Below, piece after piece: positions 16,729-29,809 of a stretch of DNA of 64,000 nucleotides. The DNA comes from Dietzia sp. B32 (lineage in GTDB: Bacteria; Actinomycetota; Actinomycetes; Mycobacteriales; Mycobacteriaceae). Location of the stretch: positions 1,116,001-1,180,000 of the forward strand of contig NZ_CP093845.1 in assembly GCF_024732245.1 (NCBI RefSeq), in the 5' to 3' direction. Position 1 is the first letter of the stretch, and each line of letters starts with the position of its first letter. The notes beneath the pieces were generated by a model, which worked only from the letters and a program-made list of their open reading frames with translations, did not search any database and was not told where the DNA came from. Both the position numbers and the translations under genes were made by a program.

Positions 16729-17586
16729 TCAGACCAGGGCGTCGAGTCCGAGTTTGCCGGCGAGGCGGTCGATGTAGGCCAGGACCTCGTCCTCGGCCCG
16801 GTCGGGAGTGCCGTAGACGAGCTCGTGGACACCGAGCTCGCGGTAGGTCTCGATCTTCTCGGGGTCCGGCTTCCCGTCGAGGACGACGATGTAGGGTTCG
16901 CCCTCCCGGCCGGCCTCGGCCCACAGCTCGCGCAGCATCCGTACGCTGCCGGTGATGTCCTGCGAGATCGGGGTGGTCATCCAGCCGTCGGCACTGCGGC
17001 ATATCCACTTGAAGTTCTTCTCGTTGCCCGCGGCTCCCACCAAGGTGAGCGGGCCCGGCGTCCGGGCGGTCTTGGGCCAGGCCCAGCTGGGCCCGAAGTC
17101 CACGAACTCGCCGTGGTACTCGGCCTCGTCGTGGGTCCAGAGCTCGCGCATCGCCTCGAGGTACTCGCGCAGCATGGTGCGACGACGCTTCGGCGGCACG
17201 TTGTGGTCGACCATCTCGTCGAGGTTCCACCCGTACCCCACCCCGAGCACGGTGCGCCCGTCGGAGAGGTGATCGACGGAGGCGATGGTCTTGGCCAGCG
17301 TGATGGGGTCGCTCTCCACCGGGATGGAGACGGCTGTCCCGAGCCGGATGGTCGACGTCACCGCAGCGGCGGCGCCCAGTGCGACCCACGGATCCAGGGT
17401 GCGGCAGTACCGCTCGTCGGGGAGTTCCGCGCCGCCGGTACCCGGGTGCGCGGCATCGCGACGCACCGGGATGTGGGTGTGCTCGGGCACGTAGAACGCC
17501 GAGAACCCTGCCCGCTCGGCCGCCACGGCGGCCGTGGTGGGCCGAATGCCCCGGTCACTGGTGAACAGGGTCAGTCCGAATTCCAT
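16729..17586 (-). CDS. LLM-class F420-dependent oxidoreductase (Rv0953c-like)
   Basis: This 285-residue luciferase-like TIM barrel starts with MEFGLTLFTSD. It has the motif YVPEHTHIPV near residue 32 (the usual D/EH pair of F420 enzymes), VLGVGYGWNLDEMV near residue 110 and a C-terminal GVHELVYGTPD strand. Length and motifs fit the TIGR03619-type group that includes Rv0953c. It likely uses F420H2 to reduce or oxidise a small substrate. ATG 17584-17586 follows a GAGGGAGC ribosome-binding site. A TetR-type palindrome lies 48 bp upstream, nearly identical to one in the CYP51-locus promoter. Confidence 0.9.
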   Translation of the reverse strand: MEFGLTLFTSDRGIRPTTAAVAAERAGFSAFYVPEHTHIPVRRDAAHPGTGGAELPDERYCRTLDPWVALGAAAAVTSTIRLGTAVSIPVESDPITLAKTIASVDHLSDGRTVLGVGYGWNLDEMVDHNVPPKRRRTMLREYLEAMRELWTHDEAEYHGEFVDFGPSWAWPKTARTPGPLTLVGAAGNEKNFKWICRSADGWMTTPISQDITGSVRMLRELWAEAGREGEPYIVVLDGKPDPEKIETYRELGVHELVYGTPDRAEDEVLAYIDRLAGKLGLDALV

Positions 17587-17633
17587 GCGTGCTCCCTCGT
17601 GCGCCGGCTCCACCCACCGCCGAACATCTGACC

Positions 17634-17646
17634 AGACAGGTGTCCA
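17634..17646. promoter_or_regulatory. Possible TetR operator AGACAGGTGTCCA
   Basis: The core GACAGGTGTC (17635-17644) is an inverted repeat differing by one base from GACAGCTGTC at 5540-5549, and 12 of 13 flanking bases agree (AGACAGSTGTCCA). It lies 48 bp upstream of the luciferase-like oxidoreductase start. If both are real operators, that gene belongs to the regulon of the TetR protein encoded at 4929-5501. The motif is short enough for chance occurrence. Confidence 0.4.
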
Positions 17647-17665
17647 GCGGCGGTGTCGCCACAGA

Positions 17666-18796
17666 CTAGCGCACGACGGCGGCGGGTGGGCAGACCTCGC
17701 CCGCCACGCAGTCGGCCGGATCCCCCGGCTGCGACCGTAGCCTCTGCATGGTGTGGTCCGACACGTAGCGGAAGATCTCGTTGCCCGGCGTCGTGCGGGA
17801 GAGCGCATCCGCGGCCAACAACATGACCGCCGCGGTCCACGTGCTCAGCTCGACCGGCCACCGCTTGCCGTCGGCAAAGACGAGCCCGGTCCAATAGGAA
17901 CCGTCCGAGTCGCGGAGATGCTGCATGTTGGTGAACTGCTGTAGCGCCTGCTCGTGCCGCCCGGCCGCCTCGAGTGCGAGCACCAGCTCACACGTCTCGG
18001 CCCCGGTGACCCACGGTCGGTGGTCGACACAGCGGATGCCGAGGCCGTCCACCACGAAGTCGTCCCACCGGGAGTCCAGGCGCGCCTGGGCCTGCTCCCC
18101 GACCATCACGCCGGCCAGGACCGGGTAGTACCAGTCCATCGAGAACTCGTCCTTGGGCGTGAAGAGCTCAGGGTGGGCGCGCAGTGCGTGGCCCAACCTG
18201 TCGGCGGCCGCGTCCCAGTCCGGGGCGCTCCCGCCGAGCTCCTCGGCTATCGCGACGCCGCAGCGCAGCGCGTGGTGGATGCTGGACGAGCCGGTGACGA
18301 GCGCCTCGTCGCAGAACCCCTCCGGCCCGGCGCCCCACCACATCTGCCCCTGGGGACCCTGGAACGTCAGTACCAGGTCGAGCGCCCGGCGCACCGTCGG
18401 CCACATCGACTCGAGGAATCCGGGCCTGGCGCTCACCAGATGGTGGTGCCACACGCCCACCGCGACGTACGCACAGAAGTTGGAGTCGACGTCGCCATCG
18501 GCGACGTGTCCGTCCTGCCACTTCATCGGCCAGGACCCGTCGCCCCGCTGGGTGTCCCGGAGGAACCCGTACGCCCGCTCGGCGGCCTCCCACTGCCCGG
18601 CGACGGACAGTCCCATCGCGGACTCCACGTGATCCCACGGGTCGGTGTGACCGCCGGTGAACCACGGGATCTCACCGTTGGGCTTCTGCACCGAGGCGAT
18701 CCACTCGCCGGTCGCGCGGACCGCGTCGGCGTCGAGGACCCCCGGGACGGCCGGGACCGGACGCTGGCTGGTGACTCCGTTGTTGGACGTCTGCAC
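17666..18796 (-). CDS. Alpha/alpha-toroid (squalene-cyclase/prenyltransferase-like) protein
   Basis: This 376-residue protein is built from helical repeats with WxxxxQxxxGxxP-like units (WIASVQKPNGEIPWF near residue 33, FLRDTQRGDGSWPMKW near residue 77, QFTNMQHLRDSDGSYWTG near residue 285). That is the toroid fold shared by terpene cyclases, prenyltransferase beta subunits and glycoside hydrolases. The DxDD cyclase motif is not visible, so it is probably not a squalene cyclase. GTG 18794-18796 has GGAGG 11 nt upstream. It is the last gene of a cassette with a methyltransferase and a GT4 glycosyltransferase, suggesting trimming or modification of the same glycan or glycolipid. Function is unknown. 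Confidence 0.8.
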   Translation of the reverse strand: MQTSNNGVTSQRPVPAVPGVLDADAVRATGEWIASVQKPNGEIPWFTGGHTDPWDHVESAMGLSVAGQWEAAERAYGFLRDTQRGDGSWPMKWQDGHVADGDVDSNFCAYVAVGVWHHHLVSARPGFLESMWPTVRRALDLVLTFQGPQGQMWWGAGPEGFCDEALVTGSSSIHHALRCGVAIAEELGGSAPDWDAAADRLGHALRAHPELFTPKDEFSMDWYYPVLAGVMVGEQAQARLDSRWDDFVVDGLGIRCVDHRPWVTGAETCELVLALEAAGRHEQALQQFTNMQHLRDSDGSYWTGLVFADGKRWPVELSTWTAAVMLLAADALSRTTPGNEIFRYVSDHTMQRLRSQPGDPADCVAGEVCPPAAVVR

Positions 18797-18802
18797 GGAC
18801 GA

Positions 18803-19522
18803 TCAGGCCTCCACGGGCTTGCGCAGGTAGAACACGATGGACTTGCCCATCACCGGGTTGAGGACCTTCTCGGCGGTGCGGGTGATCCAGGGACCCTTCA
18901 TGAGGTCCCACACGAGCAGCTTGTGGTACGCCTTGGGCAGCGGGTGGTCGTCGTTCTCCGTACCCACCGCGCACTTGAGCCACCAGTACGGGGCGTGCAG
19001 CGCGTGGGCGAACCCGGTGCCGGTGACCTCCAGACCGGCGGCGCGGAGCTTGAAGCCCAGCTCCTCGGCGGTGTAGATCCGGCAGTGCCCGCCCGGGTTG
19101 GAGTGGTAGGCGTCGGACAGCTTCCAGCACAGCTTCTCCGGCCACTCGCGCGGCACGGTCACCGCGGCGACCCCGCCCGGCTTGAGGATCCGTACCAGCT
19201 CGGCGATGGCCTTGGTGTCCTCCGGCACGTGCTCGAGGACCTCGGAGATGAGCACCAGGTCGAAGGTGGCGTCCTCGTACGGCATGTCGAGCGCGTCGCC
19301 GGTGACGGCCTCACCCTTCGAGGTGGGCAGCCCCTCGCCCTCGGCCTCCATGGCCGCGAGCATGTCGGAGACCTGCTGCATCTCATCGGCGTTCTGATCG
19401 AACGCGGTGACGTTCGCGCCCCGCCGGTAGAGCTCGAAGGTGTGGCGGCCGAGGCCGGCGCCCACGTCGATGGCTCGCATGCCGGGGGTGACCCCCAGAC
19501 GGTCGAAATCAGCGGTCAGCAT
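18803..19522 (-). CDS. Class I SAM-dependent methyltransferase
   Basis: This 239-residue Methyltransf_11-type enzyme has motif I AIDVGAGLGRHTFEL near residue 18, the acidic FDQNADEM near residue 40, motif II FDLVLISEVLEHVPE near residue 89 and post-I/III LKPGGVAAVTVP. The C-terminal half (HAPYWWLKCAVG) is hydrophobic and may dock to membrane or lipid. ATG 19520-19522 lies inside the end of the glycosyltransferase gene (7-bp overlap), so the products are made together. It probably methylates the product of that glycosyltransferase. The toroid gene follows 6 bp downstream. Confidence 0.88.
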   Translation of the reverse strand: MLTADFDRLGVTPGMRAIDVGAGLGRHTFELYRRGANVTAFDQNADEMQQVSDMLAAMEAEGEGLPTSKGEAVTGDALDMPYEDATFDLVLISEVLEHVPEDTKAIAELVRILKPGGVAAVTVPREWPEKLCWKLSDAYHSNPGGHCRIYTAEELGFKLRAAGLEVTGTGFAHALHAPYWWLKCAVGTENDDHPLPKAYHKLLVWDLMKGPWITRTAEKVLNPVMGKSIVFYLRKPVEA

Positions 19523-20889
19523 GCGGCGTCCTCCTGCTCACGGATGGTGTACTCGCCGGACTCCGGGAGCACCTCGGGCACGTCGTCGGTGACGTGCTCG
19601 TCGATCTCTGTCTGGTCCGGTCCGAGGACCGGACCGGCTGTCAGGTCCGGCAGCTCCTCGCCCCGGACCCTGGCGATCGCGGCGTCGTAGACCTCGACGG
19701 TCCGGCGGGCCACCGCGGCCCAGCTGTAGCGCTCCATGACCCGGGCGCGGCCACCCTCGGAGAGCCGGGCGCGCTCGCCGGGGTCGGACAGCAGCGCACT
19801 GATCTCGCGGGCGAGTGCGTCGACGTCGCCCGGCTCGACCAGGCGGGCCGCCGAGTCGTCGGTCCCGACGACCTCGGGAAGGGCGCCGGCCCGGGTCGCG
19901 ACGAGTGCGCACCCACTGGACATGGCCTCCACCGCCGGCAGGGAGAACCCCTCGTACATACTCGGCACGACCGCGATCTCGGCCGACCCGACGAGATCGG
20001 CGAGCTCGTCGTCGTCGACCCCCGACACCAGGTCCACCGCGTCCCGCAGGCGCAGTTTCTCGAGCAGTCGCTCCGCCTCACCCTTGCGCTTGAGCTTCGA
20101 CACCAGCGTCAGGCGCACGCCGGGGTGCTCCTCGCGGACCTTGGCCAGCGCGCGTAGCAGGATCGGCACGCCCTTGAGCGGCTGGTCGGCGCTGGCAACG
20201 CACACCAGACGGCCGGGCTCGCGCACGCGGCGGTGATGGAAGCGGTCGGTGTCCACGCCCAGCGGGATGGTGACGATCCGGTCCGGATCCACACCGAAGT
20301 CGGAGGCGATGTCCTCGGCGGAGTTGCTGGAGACCGTGATGATCTCCTGCAGCTTGCGAGAGACCCGCATCTGCATGCCCAGGAAACCGAACCAGCGCCA
20401 CGTGGTGATCTTCTTGCGCAGCGGGGCCTCTTTCATGGCCAGTGCGCGGTCCCGCGTGATGGGGTGGTGCACGGTGGCCACGACCGGGAAGCCCGCCTTC
20501 TCCAGATCCAGCAGGCCGGAGCCCAGGCACTGGTTGTCGTGCACCACGTCGAAGTCCCCCAGCCGCTCACGCAGCGTGCGGGCGGCCCGCATACTGAACG
20601 TCCGCGGCTCCGGGAACCCGGCGCTCCACATGGTGACCACCTCGAGCACGTCGATGAGGTCCCGGATCTCCCGCGGGTGCGGGGTGCGGAACGGATCGGC
20701 GTCGTTGTACAGGTCCAGGCTCGGGACCTCGGTCAGGGTGGGGCCCGGGTCGAGTTCCGGGTAGGGCTGACCGGAGAACACCTCGACCGTGTGTCCGAGT
20801 GCCGCCAACTCACGGCTGAGGTGACGGACGTAGACGCCCTGGCCTCCGCCGTGTGGCTTGCTCCGGTACGAGAGCAGCGCGATCCGCAC
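19516..20889 (-). CDS. Glycosyltransferase family 4
   Basis: This 457-residue GT-B enzyme has the N-terminal glycine-rich donor loop KPHGGGQGVYVRHL near residue 12, VVHDNQCLGSG near residue 118 and the C-terminal GT4 signature PSMYEGFSLPAVEAMSSG near residue 319 (E-x7-E pattern), followed by ATRAGALPEVVG. No transmembrane segment is present. GTG 20887-20889 is preceded by GAAGGAGG. It transfers an activated sugar to an unknown acceptor, plausibly a cell-envelope lipid. The C-terminal 50 residues are acidic and poorly conserved in type. A weak -10-like TAGACT lies at 20963-20968 on the minus strand. Confidence 0.92.
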   Translation of the reverse strand: MRIALLSYRSKPHGGGQGVYVRHLSRELAALGHTVEVFSGQPYPELDPGPTLTEVPSLDLYNDADPFRTPHPREIRDLIDVLEVVTMWSAGFPEPRTFSMRAARTLRERLGDFDVVHDNQCLGSGLLDLEKAGFPVVATVHHPITRDRALAMKEAPLRKKITTWRWFGFLGMQMRVSRKLQEIITVSSNSAEDIASDFGVDPDRIVTIPLGVDTDRFHHRRVREPGRLVCVASADQPLKGVPILLRALAKVREEHPGVRLTLVSKLKRKGEAERLLEKLRLRDAVDLVSGVDDDELADLVGSAEIAVVPSMYEGFSLPAVEAMSSGCALVATRAGALPEVVGTDDSAARLVEPGDVDALAREISALLSDPGERARLSEGGRARVMERYSWAAVARRTVEVYDAAIARVRGEELPDLTAGPVLGPDQTEIDEHVTDDVPEVLPESGEYTIREQEDAAC

Positions 20890-21012
20890 GGTCGATCGCC
20901 TCCTTCATGGTCGTCGGCCCGCCGCCGGCGGGAGTCGCTGGCCGCGACGGGCACATCGGGAAAGTCTAGAACACGTTCGCCCCGGTCCCGCACACGGCCG
21001 GATGAACGCAAC

Positions 21013-21045
21013 GGACCCCCGGCGCTCCGGGGCGCTCGGGGGTCC
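21013..21045 (-). terminator. Intrinsic-type hairpin after rpoC
   Basis: A perfect 9-bp stem (GGACCCCCG/CGGGGGTCC) encloses a 15-nt GC-rich loop. It begins 46 bp downstream of the rpoC stop in the direction of transcription. There is no U-run, as is common in high-GC actinobacteria. It separates the rpoBC operon from the glycosyltransferase operon. Confidence 0.75.
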
Positions 21046-21090
21046 GGTGGTGGTGATGACGCGCGGCCGTCAGACGGTCACGCGGGCCTG

Positions 21091-25050
<3,960 letters not shown>

Positions 25051-25174
25051 GTAGGCGTCCTTTCCCGGGTGGGATGATGGCGGGCTCTCGCGGGGTGGGG
25101 CCGGGGCCCGCCGTGGTGGAACTGAATTCTTCGGGTGCGGGGCGGGCGACAGGAGCTGCCGCCCGCCCGCCTAC

Positions 25175-28100
25175 TTATTGCGCCAGCTCGTCGGCCGCCG
25201 AGGACTCGTCGCGCGAGAGGTTGATCCCCAGGTTCGCGGCGGTGCGGTCGAGATCGTCGTCGTCGCCCTCACCCAGGGAGACGGCCTGGCCGTCGCTGGA
25301 GAGCACCTCCACGTTGAGGCACAGCGACTGCAGCTCCTTGAGAAGCACCTTGAAGGACTCCGGGATACCCGGCTCCGGGATGTTCTCGCCCTTGACGATC
25401 GCCTCGTAGACCTTCACGCGACCCACGACGTCGTCGGACTTGATGGTGAGCAGCTCCTGCAGCGTGTACGCCGCGCCGTAGGCCTGCATCGCCCAGCACT
25501 CCATCTCACCGAAACGCTGGCCACCGAACTGGGCCTTACCGCCGAGCGGCTGCTGGGTGATCATCGAGTACGGACCGGTCGAGCGCGCGTGGATCTTGTC
25601 ATCCACGAGGTGGTGCAGCTTGAGGATGTACATGTAGCCCACGGACACCGGGTACGGGAATGGCTCGCCGGAACGACCGTCGAACAGGGTCGCCTTGCCG
25701 TCGCCCTTGACCATGCGCTCACCGTCACGGTTCGGCAGGGTGCAGTCGAGCAGGCCGGTGATCTCCGTGTCCGCCGCGCCGTCGAAGACGGGCGTGGCCG
25801 TGTTGGTGCCGGCCTCGACGCTGTGGATCTCCTCCGGCAGCTTGGCCGCCCACTCGGGCAGGGAGCCGTCCGCCTCACGGGGAACCTCCCAGCCGGCCTT
25901 GGCCAGCCAGCCGAGGTGGGTCTCCATGATCTGGCCGATGTTCATACGACGCGGGACACCGTGCGTGTTGAGGATGATGTCCACCGGCGTGCCGTCGGGC
26001 ATGAACGGCATGTCCTCGGCGGGGAGGATCTTGCCGATGACGCCCTTGTTGCCGTGTCGGCCGGCGAGCTTGTCGCCGTCCTGGATCTTGCGCTTCTGCG
26101 CCACGTACACGCGCACCAGCTCGTTGACGCCGGGGGGCAGATCGTCGTCGTCGTCCCGCGAGAAGACGCGGACGCCGATGACCTTGCCGGACTCACCGTG
26201 GGGCACCTTGAGCGAGGTGTCGCGCACCTCGCGCGCCTTCTCACCGAAGATGGCGCGCAGCAGGCGCTCCTCCGGGGTCAGCTCGGTCTCGCCCTTGGGC
26301 GTGACCTTGCCGACGAGCACGTCGCCGTCACGGACCTCGGCGCCGATGCGCACGATGCCGCGGTCGTCGAGATCCGCCAGGACCTCGTCGGAGACGTTGG
26401 GGATGTCCCGGGTGATCTCCTCGGCGCCCAGCTTCGTGTCGCGGGCGTCGATCTCGTGCTCCTCGATGTGGATGGACGTGAGCACGTCCTCCTCCACCAG
26501 GCGCTGCGAGAGGATGATCGCGTCCTCGTAGTTGTGGCCCTCCCACGGCATGATCGCGACGAGCAGGTTCTTGCCCAGCGCCATCTCGCCGTTCTCGGTG
26601 CAGGGGCCGTCGGCCAGCACCTGGCCGGCCTCGACGCGGTCACCCTCGTCGACGATCGGCTTCTGGTTGGAGCAGGTGCCCTGGTTCGAACGGGCGAACT
26701 TCGACAGGCGGTAGGTCTGACGCCCGCCGTCGTCGTCCATCACGGTGATGAAGTCGGCCGAGACCTCCTCCACCATGCCCGCGGTGGTGTTGACGACCAC
26801 GTCGCCGGCGTCCACGGCCGCGCGCAGCTCCATGCCGGTGCCGACGAGCGGCGCCTCGGAGCGCACGAGCGGGACGGACTGCCGCTGCATGTTCGCACCC
26901 ATGAGGGCACGGTTGGCGTCGTCGTGCTCGAGGAACGGAATCATCGCGGTGGCCACGGAGACCATCTGGCGCGGCGAGACGTCCATGTAGTCGACGTCGC
27001 CCGGCTCGACCATCTCCACGTCACCGTGCTTCTTGCGCACGAGGATGCGGTCCTCGACGAAGCGGTACTCGGCGTCGATCTCCGAGTTGGCCTGCGCCAC
27101 GACGTAGCGGTCCTCCTCGTCGGCCGTCAGGTAGTCCACCTGATCGGTGACGACACCGTCGACGACGCGGCGGTACGGGGTCTCGATGAAGCCGAACGGG
27201 TTGACCCGCGCGTACACCGACAGCGAACCGATCAGACCGATGTTCGGACCCTCGGGGGTCTCGATCGGGCACATGCGGCCGTAGTGCGAGGCGTGCACGT
27301 CGCGGACCTCGAGGCCGGCGCGCTCACGCGAGAGGCCACCGGGGCCCAGCGCGGACAGGCGCCGCTTGTGGGTCAGACCCGACAGCGGGTTGTTCTGGTC
27401 CATGAACTGCGACATCTGGGAGGTTCCGAAGAACTCCTTCAGCGCCGCGGTGATGGGCCGGATGTTGATGAGCGACTGCGGGGTGATCGCCTCGGAGTCC
27501 TGCGTGGTCATGCGCTCGCGGACGACGCGCTCCATGCGGGACAGGCCGACGCGGACCTGGTTCTGGATGAGCTCGCCGACGGTACGCAGACGACGATTGC
27601 CGAAGTGGTCGATGTCGTCGACGTCGACCGGCACCTCGCGGCCACCGCTGACCTGCATCGAGTTCTCGCCCGCGTGGAGACGCACGAGGTACTCGATGGT
27701 GGCGGCGATGTCCTCGCGGGTGAGCGTGGTGGTGGCGTCACCCTCGGGGTCCGGCAGACCGAGCTTGCGGTTGACCTTGTAGCGGCCGACTCGGGCCAGG
27801 TCGTAGCGCTTCTCCTTGAAGAACAGGTTCTCCAGGAGCGCCTCCGCGGACTCGCGGGTCGGCGGCTCGCCCGGGCGCAGCTTGCGATAGATCTCCAGCA
27901 GGGCCTGGTCGGTGTCCTCGACCGTGTCCTTCTCGAGCGTGGACATCATGATCTCGGAGAAGCCGTAGCGCTCCTTGATCTCCGTGGTGGTCCACCCGAG
28001 CGCCTTGAGCAGGACGGTGACCGACTGGCGACGCTTGCGATCGATGCGGACACCGACGGTGTCGCGCTTGTCCACGTCGAACTCGAGCCACGCGCCACGC

Positions 28101-28663
28101 GACGGGATGACCTTGACGGAGTGGACGTCCTTCTCCGTGGACTTGTCGCGGTTGCGATCGAAGTACACGCCCGGGGACCGGACGAGCTGCGAGACGACGA
28201 CCCGCTCGGTGCCGTTGATGATGAACGTGCCCTTGTCGGTCATCATGGGGAAATCGCCCATGAAGACGGTCTGGGACTTGATCTCGCCGGTCTCGGTGTT
28301 CTCGAACTCGGCGGTGACGAACAGGGGCGCCTCGTAGGTGCGGTCCTTTTCGCGGCAGTCCTCGAGGGACGCCTTGACCTCTTCGAAGTACGGCTCCGAG
28401 AACGAGAGCGACATGGAACCGGAGAAGTCCTCGATCGGGGAGATCTCCCTGAGGATCGACTCGAGGCCTCCCTCGAGGTTCGTGGTACCGCGCGAGGCGG
28501 CCCTCTCTTGCCACTCCTCCGACCCGATGAACCACTCGAACGACTCCGTCTGGAGGTCGAGCAGCCCCGGCACCGGCAACGGCTCGGTGAGCTTCGCGAA
28601 CGAAACTCTCCTCGGCGCACCGGGAACGGTGGAGACTGACGTGGTCTGGCGGGAGACTGCCAA
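25175..28663 (-). CDS. rpoB: RNA polymerase subunit beta
   Basis: This is a beta subunit of 1162 residues if translation starts at TTG 28661-28663, which has GGAAGGA 6 nt upstream. A GTG at 28679-28681 (VLEGPI-) has no usable ribosome-binding site but would mimic the alternative mycobacterial annotation. Conserved blocks include [36 protein letters not shown] and the C-terminal switch region [18 protein letters not shown]. The rifampicin-resistance region reads [19 protein letters not shown] then [13 protein letters not shown]. It matches the sensitive type except Met for the usual Leu at E. coli position 511. The gene lies between an mce operon and rpoC. Confidence 0.98.
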   Translation of the reverse strand: MAVSRQTTSVSTVPGAPRRVSFAKLTEPLPVPGLLDLQTESFEWFIGSEEWQERAASRGTTNLEGGLESILREISPIEDFSGSMSLSFSEPYFEEVKASLEDCREKDRTYEAPLFVTAEFENTETGEIKSQTVFMGDFPMMTDKGTFIINGTERVVVSQLVRSPGVYFDRNRDKSTEKDVHSVKVIPSRGAWLEFDVDKRDTVGVRIDRKRRQSVTVLLKALGWTTTEIKERYGFSEIMMSTLEKDTVEDTDQALLEIYRKLRPGEPPTRESAEALLENLFFKEKRYDLARVGRYKVNRKLGLPDPEGDATTTLTREDIAATIEYLVRLHAGENSMQVSGGREVPVDVDDIDHFGNRRLRTVGELIQNQVRVGLSRMERVVRERMTTQDSEAITPQSLINIRPITAALKEFFGTSQMSQFMDQNNPLSGLTHKRRLSALGPGGLSRERAGLEVRDVHASHYGRMCPIETPEGPNIGLIGSLSVYARVNPFGFIETPYRRVVDGVVTDQVDYLTADEEDRYVVAQANSEIDAEYRFVEDRILVRKKHGDVEMVEPGDVDYMDVSPRQMVSVATAMIPFLEHDDANRALMGANMQRQSVPLVRSEAPLVGTGMELRAAVDAGDVVVNTTAGMVEEVSADFITVMDDDGGRQTYRLSKFARSNQGTCSNQKPIVDEGDRVEAGQVLADGPCTENGEMALGKNLLVAIMPWEGHNYEDAIILSQRLVEEDVLTSIHIEEHEIDARDTKLGAEEITRDIPNVSDEVLADLDDRGIVRIGAEVRDGDVLVGKVTPKGETELTPEERLLRAIFGEKAREVRDTSLKVPHGESGKVIGVRVFSRDDDDDLPPGVNELVRVYVAQKRKIQDGDKLAGRHGNKGVIGKILPAEDMPFMPDGTPVDIILNTHGVPRRMNIGQIMETHLGWLAKAGWEVPREADGSLPEWAAKLPEEIHSVEAGTNTATPVFDGAADTEITGLLDCTLPNRDGERMVKGDGKATLFDGRSGEPFPYPVSVGYMYILKLHHLVDDKIHARSTGPYSMITQQPLGGKAQFGGQRFGEMECWAMQAYGAAYTLQELLTIKSDDVVGRVKVYEAIVKGENIPEPGIPESFKVLLKELQSLCLNVEVLSSDGQAVSLGEGDDDDLDRTAANLGINLSRDESSAADELAQ

Positions 28664-29115
28664 GATGGGTCCTTCCAGCACCTCACGTGATCACCACGGG
28701 CGGTGACCACAGATGTATCTGCGAGCGGTCCGCCGACGGGTATCCGCCCGGATCCGCCGCGATACCGAGGGCTCGGAGAACACCCGGTGAAACCGGGATA
28801 GAGCCGTCACGGACGGACGGGAGGGCAAATAGCAGCCAGCGCAACGACCTAATCTATCGGAAGGCGGCGACAAAGTCCAGCCTTCAACGGAGAAGACCCC
28901 GGAGGCTGGTCGCGTGCGTGGCGCGGCGTCCGTCTCTGCGCTGGTTGCCCTCGTGGCTCTCGCCTCATCGGCCCCCGGTCGGGACGTCGCACCCGGACCG
29001 TGACGCCCTCACTTGAGCGGGTCTCGTCCGATGCACCTAAAGGGTGACGGGTGAAAGCGCGTTCGTCAAGGATCCGACCCGGTCCGTTGCCGGATCGGCC
29101 TCCCCGCGGTCCCCG
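28664..29115. other. rpoB upstream region, no protein gene seen
   Basis: About 450 bp separate rpoB from the first Mce-associated gene. The stretch is less GC-biased near 28840-28880 and holds one promoter-like element pointing at rpoB (28851-28879). The open frames here lack codon bias and ribosome-binding sites, so I assign no gene. A weak hairpin around 29070-29095 (GATCCG/CGGATC) might end the mce/mam transcript. The leader between the proposed promoter and rpoB would be about 180 nt. Confidence 0.6.
28851..28879 (-). promoter_or_regulatory. Putative rpoB promoter
   Basis: On the minus strand, TGGACT (28874-28879) and TAGATT (28851-28856) are separated by 17 bp. They fit the -35/-10 pattern of actinobacterial sigma-70 promoters, with the -10 (TAnnnT) strong and the -35 weak. 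This lies in the only AT-richer part of the spacer, about 190 bp upstream of the rpoB start. Confidence 0.5.
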
Positions 29116-29790
29116 TCAGGAGGGCAGATCCGGGATCCGCGACAGTTTCCACACGCCATCGACCTTGTCCAGGCCGACCAGGTACGTGCCGCTGGTGCTC
29201 CCCGCGGCCGCGCCGTCCCGGGTCATCGACACGTCCTGGACCAGGAGGACCTCGGCCTTGTCGTCCTCCAGGTAGGACAGGCCGGCCTCGCGCACCTGCG
29301 CGTCGACCGTCGTGGCGGTCTGCTCGTAACTGTCGCGCAGCGCGGGCCAGTTCTGGTCGAGCTCCTCGACGAGCGGCGGGGTGAGGAACTCACCGAGGGA
29401 GTCGTGGTACTGGTCCAGCGTCTCGTGGTCGATCGCGACGAGCCTCTGGACGTTGGTCGTGGCGGCGGTGAGGACCTCGTCGGTGGCCTGCTGGTCGACG
29501 AACGCCCGGTTCTCGACCGAGATGCCCGGCTCGGTCGCGAGGAACGCCCCCGCGGCCCCGGCGACGAGGCCGACCGAGAGAGCGGTGATGGTCAGCGTCC
29601 GCGCCGTGGGACGACGACGAGCGGCACCTGCCCCCGATCGGTCGTCGTCTCCGTGATCGCGCACCTCGTCGTCGTCACGATCCCGGCCCACCCGGGACGT
29701 GGAGTCCACACGGGTGGGTCCGCCGTGGCCGGCCAGGCGTCGCCTGGCGGGCGCGGGGACAGGTTTCTGGGTCCTCTTGATGGGTGGCAT
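29116..29790 (-). CDS. Mce-associated membrane protein (Mam)
   Basis: This 224-residue protein has a basic/acidic cytoplasmic N-terminus (about 60 residues), one membrane helix near residues 66-86 (LTITALSVGLVAGAAGAFLA) and an extracytoplasmic SnoaL/VirB8-like domain with the Mam pattern (VDQQATDEVLTAATTNV ... YLVGLDKVDGVWKLS). Mam proteins accompany Mce operons and are thought to stabilise or assemble the lipid transporter. It follows another Mam gene by 19 bp and closes this mce operon. Confidence 0.88.
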   Translation of the reverse strand: MPPIKRTQKPVPAPARRRLAGHGGPTRVDSTSRVGRDRDDDEVRDHGDDDRSGAGAARRRPTARTLTITALSVGLVAGAAGAFLATEPGISVENRAFVDQQATDEVLTAATTNVQRLVAIDHETLDQYHDSLGEFLTPPLVEELDQNWPALRDSYEQTATTVDAQVREAGLSYLEDDKAEVLLVQDVSMTRDGAAAGSTSGTYLVGLDKVDGVWKLSRIPDLPS

Positions 29791-29809
29791 CAGTTGCTCC
29801 CGCTCTTCC

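Noticed and set aside
17666-18796. Squalene-hopene cyclase
   Set aside because: Only about half the family length and no DxDD motif; only the toroid repeat pattern is shared.
25178-28639. Open frame of about 1150 codons antisense to rpoB
   Set aside because: Same compositional shadow effect; rpoB on the other strand explains the sequence completely.
28687-29016. Open frame of 109 codons in the rpoB upstream region
   Set aside because: No ribosome-binding site, no codon bias, Arg/Pro/Ser-rich product without recognisable motif, and it overlaps the proposed rpoB promoter.
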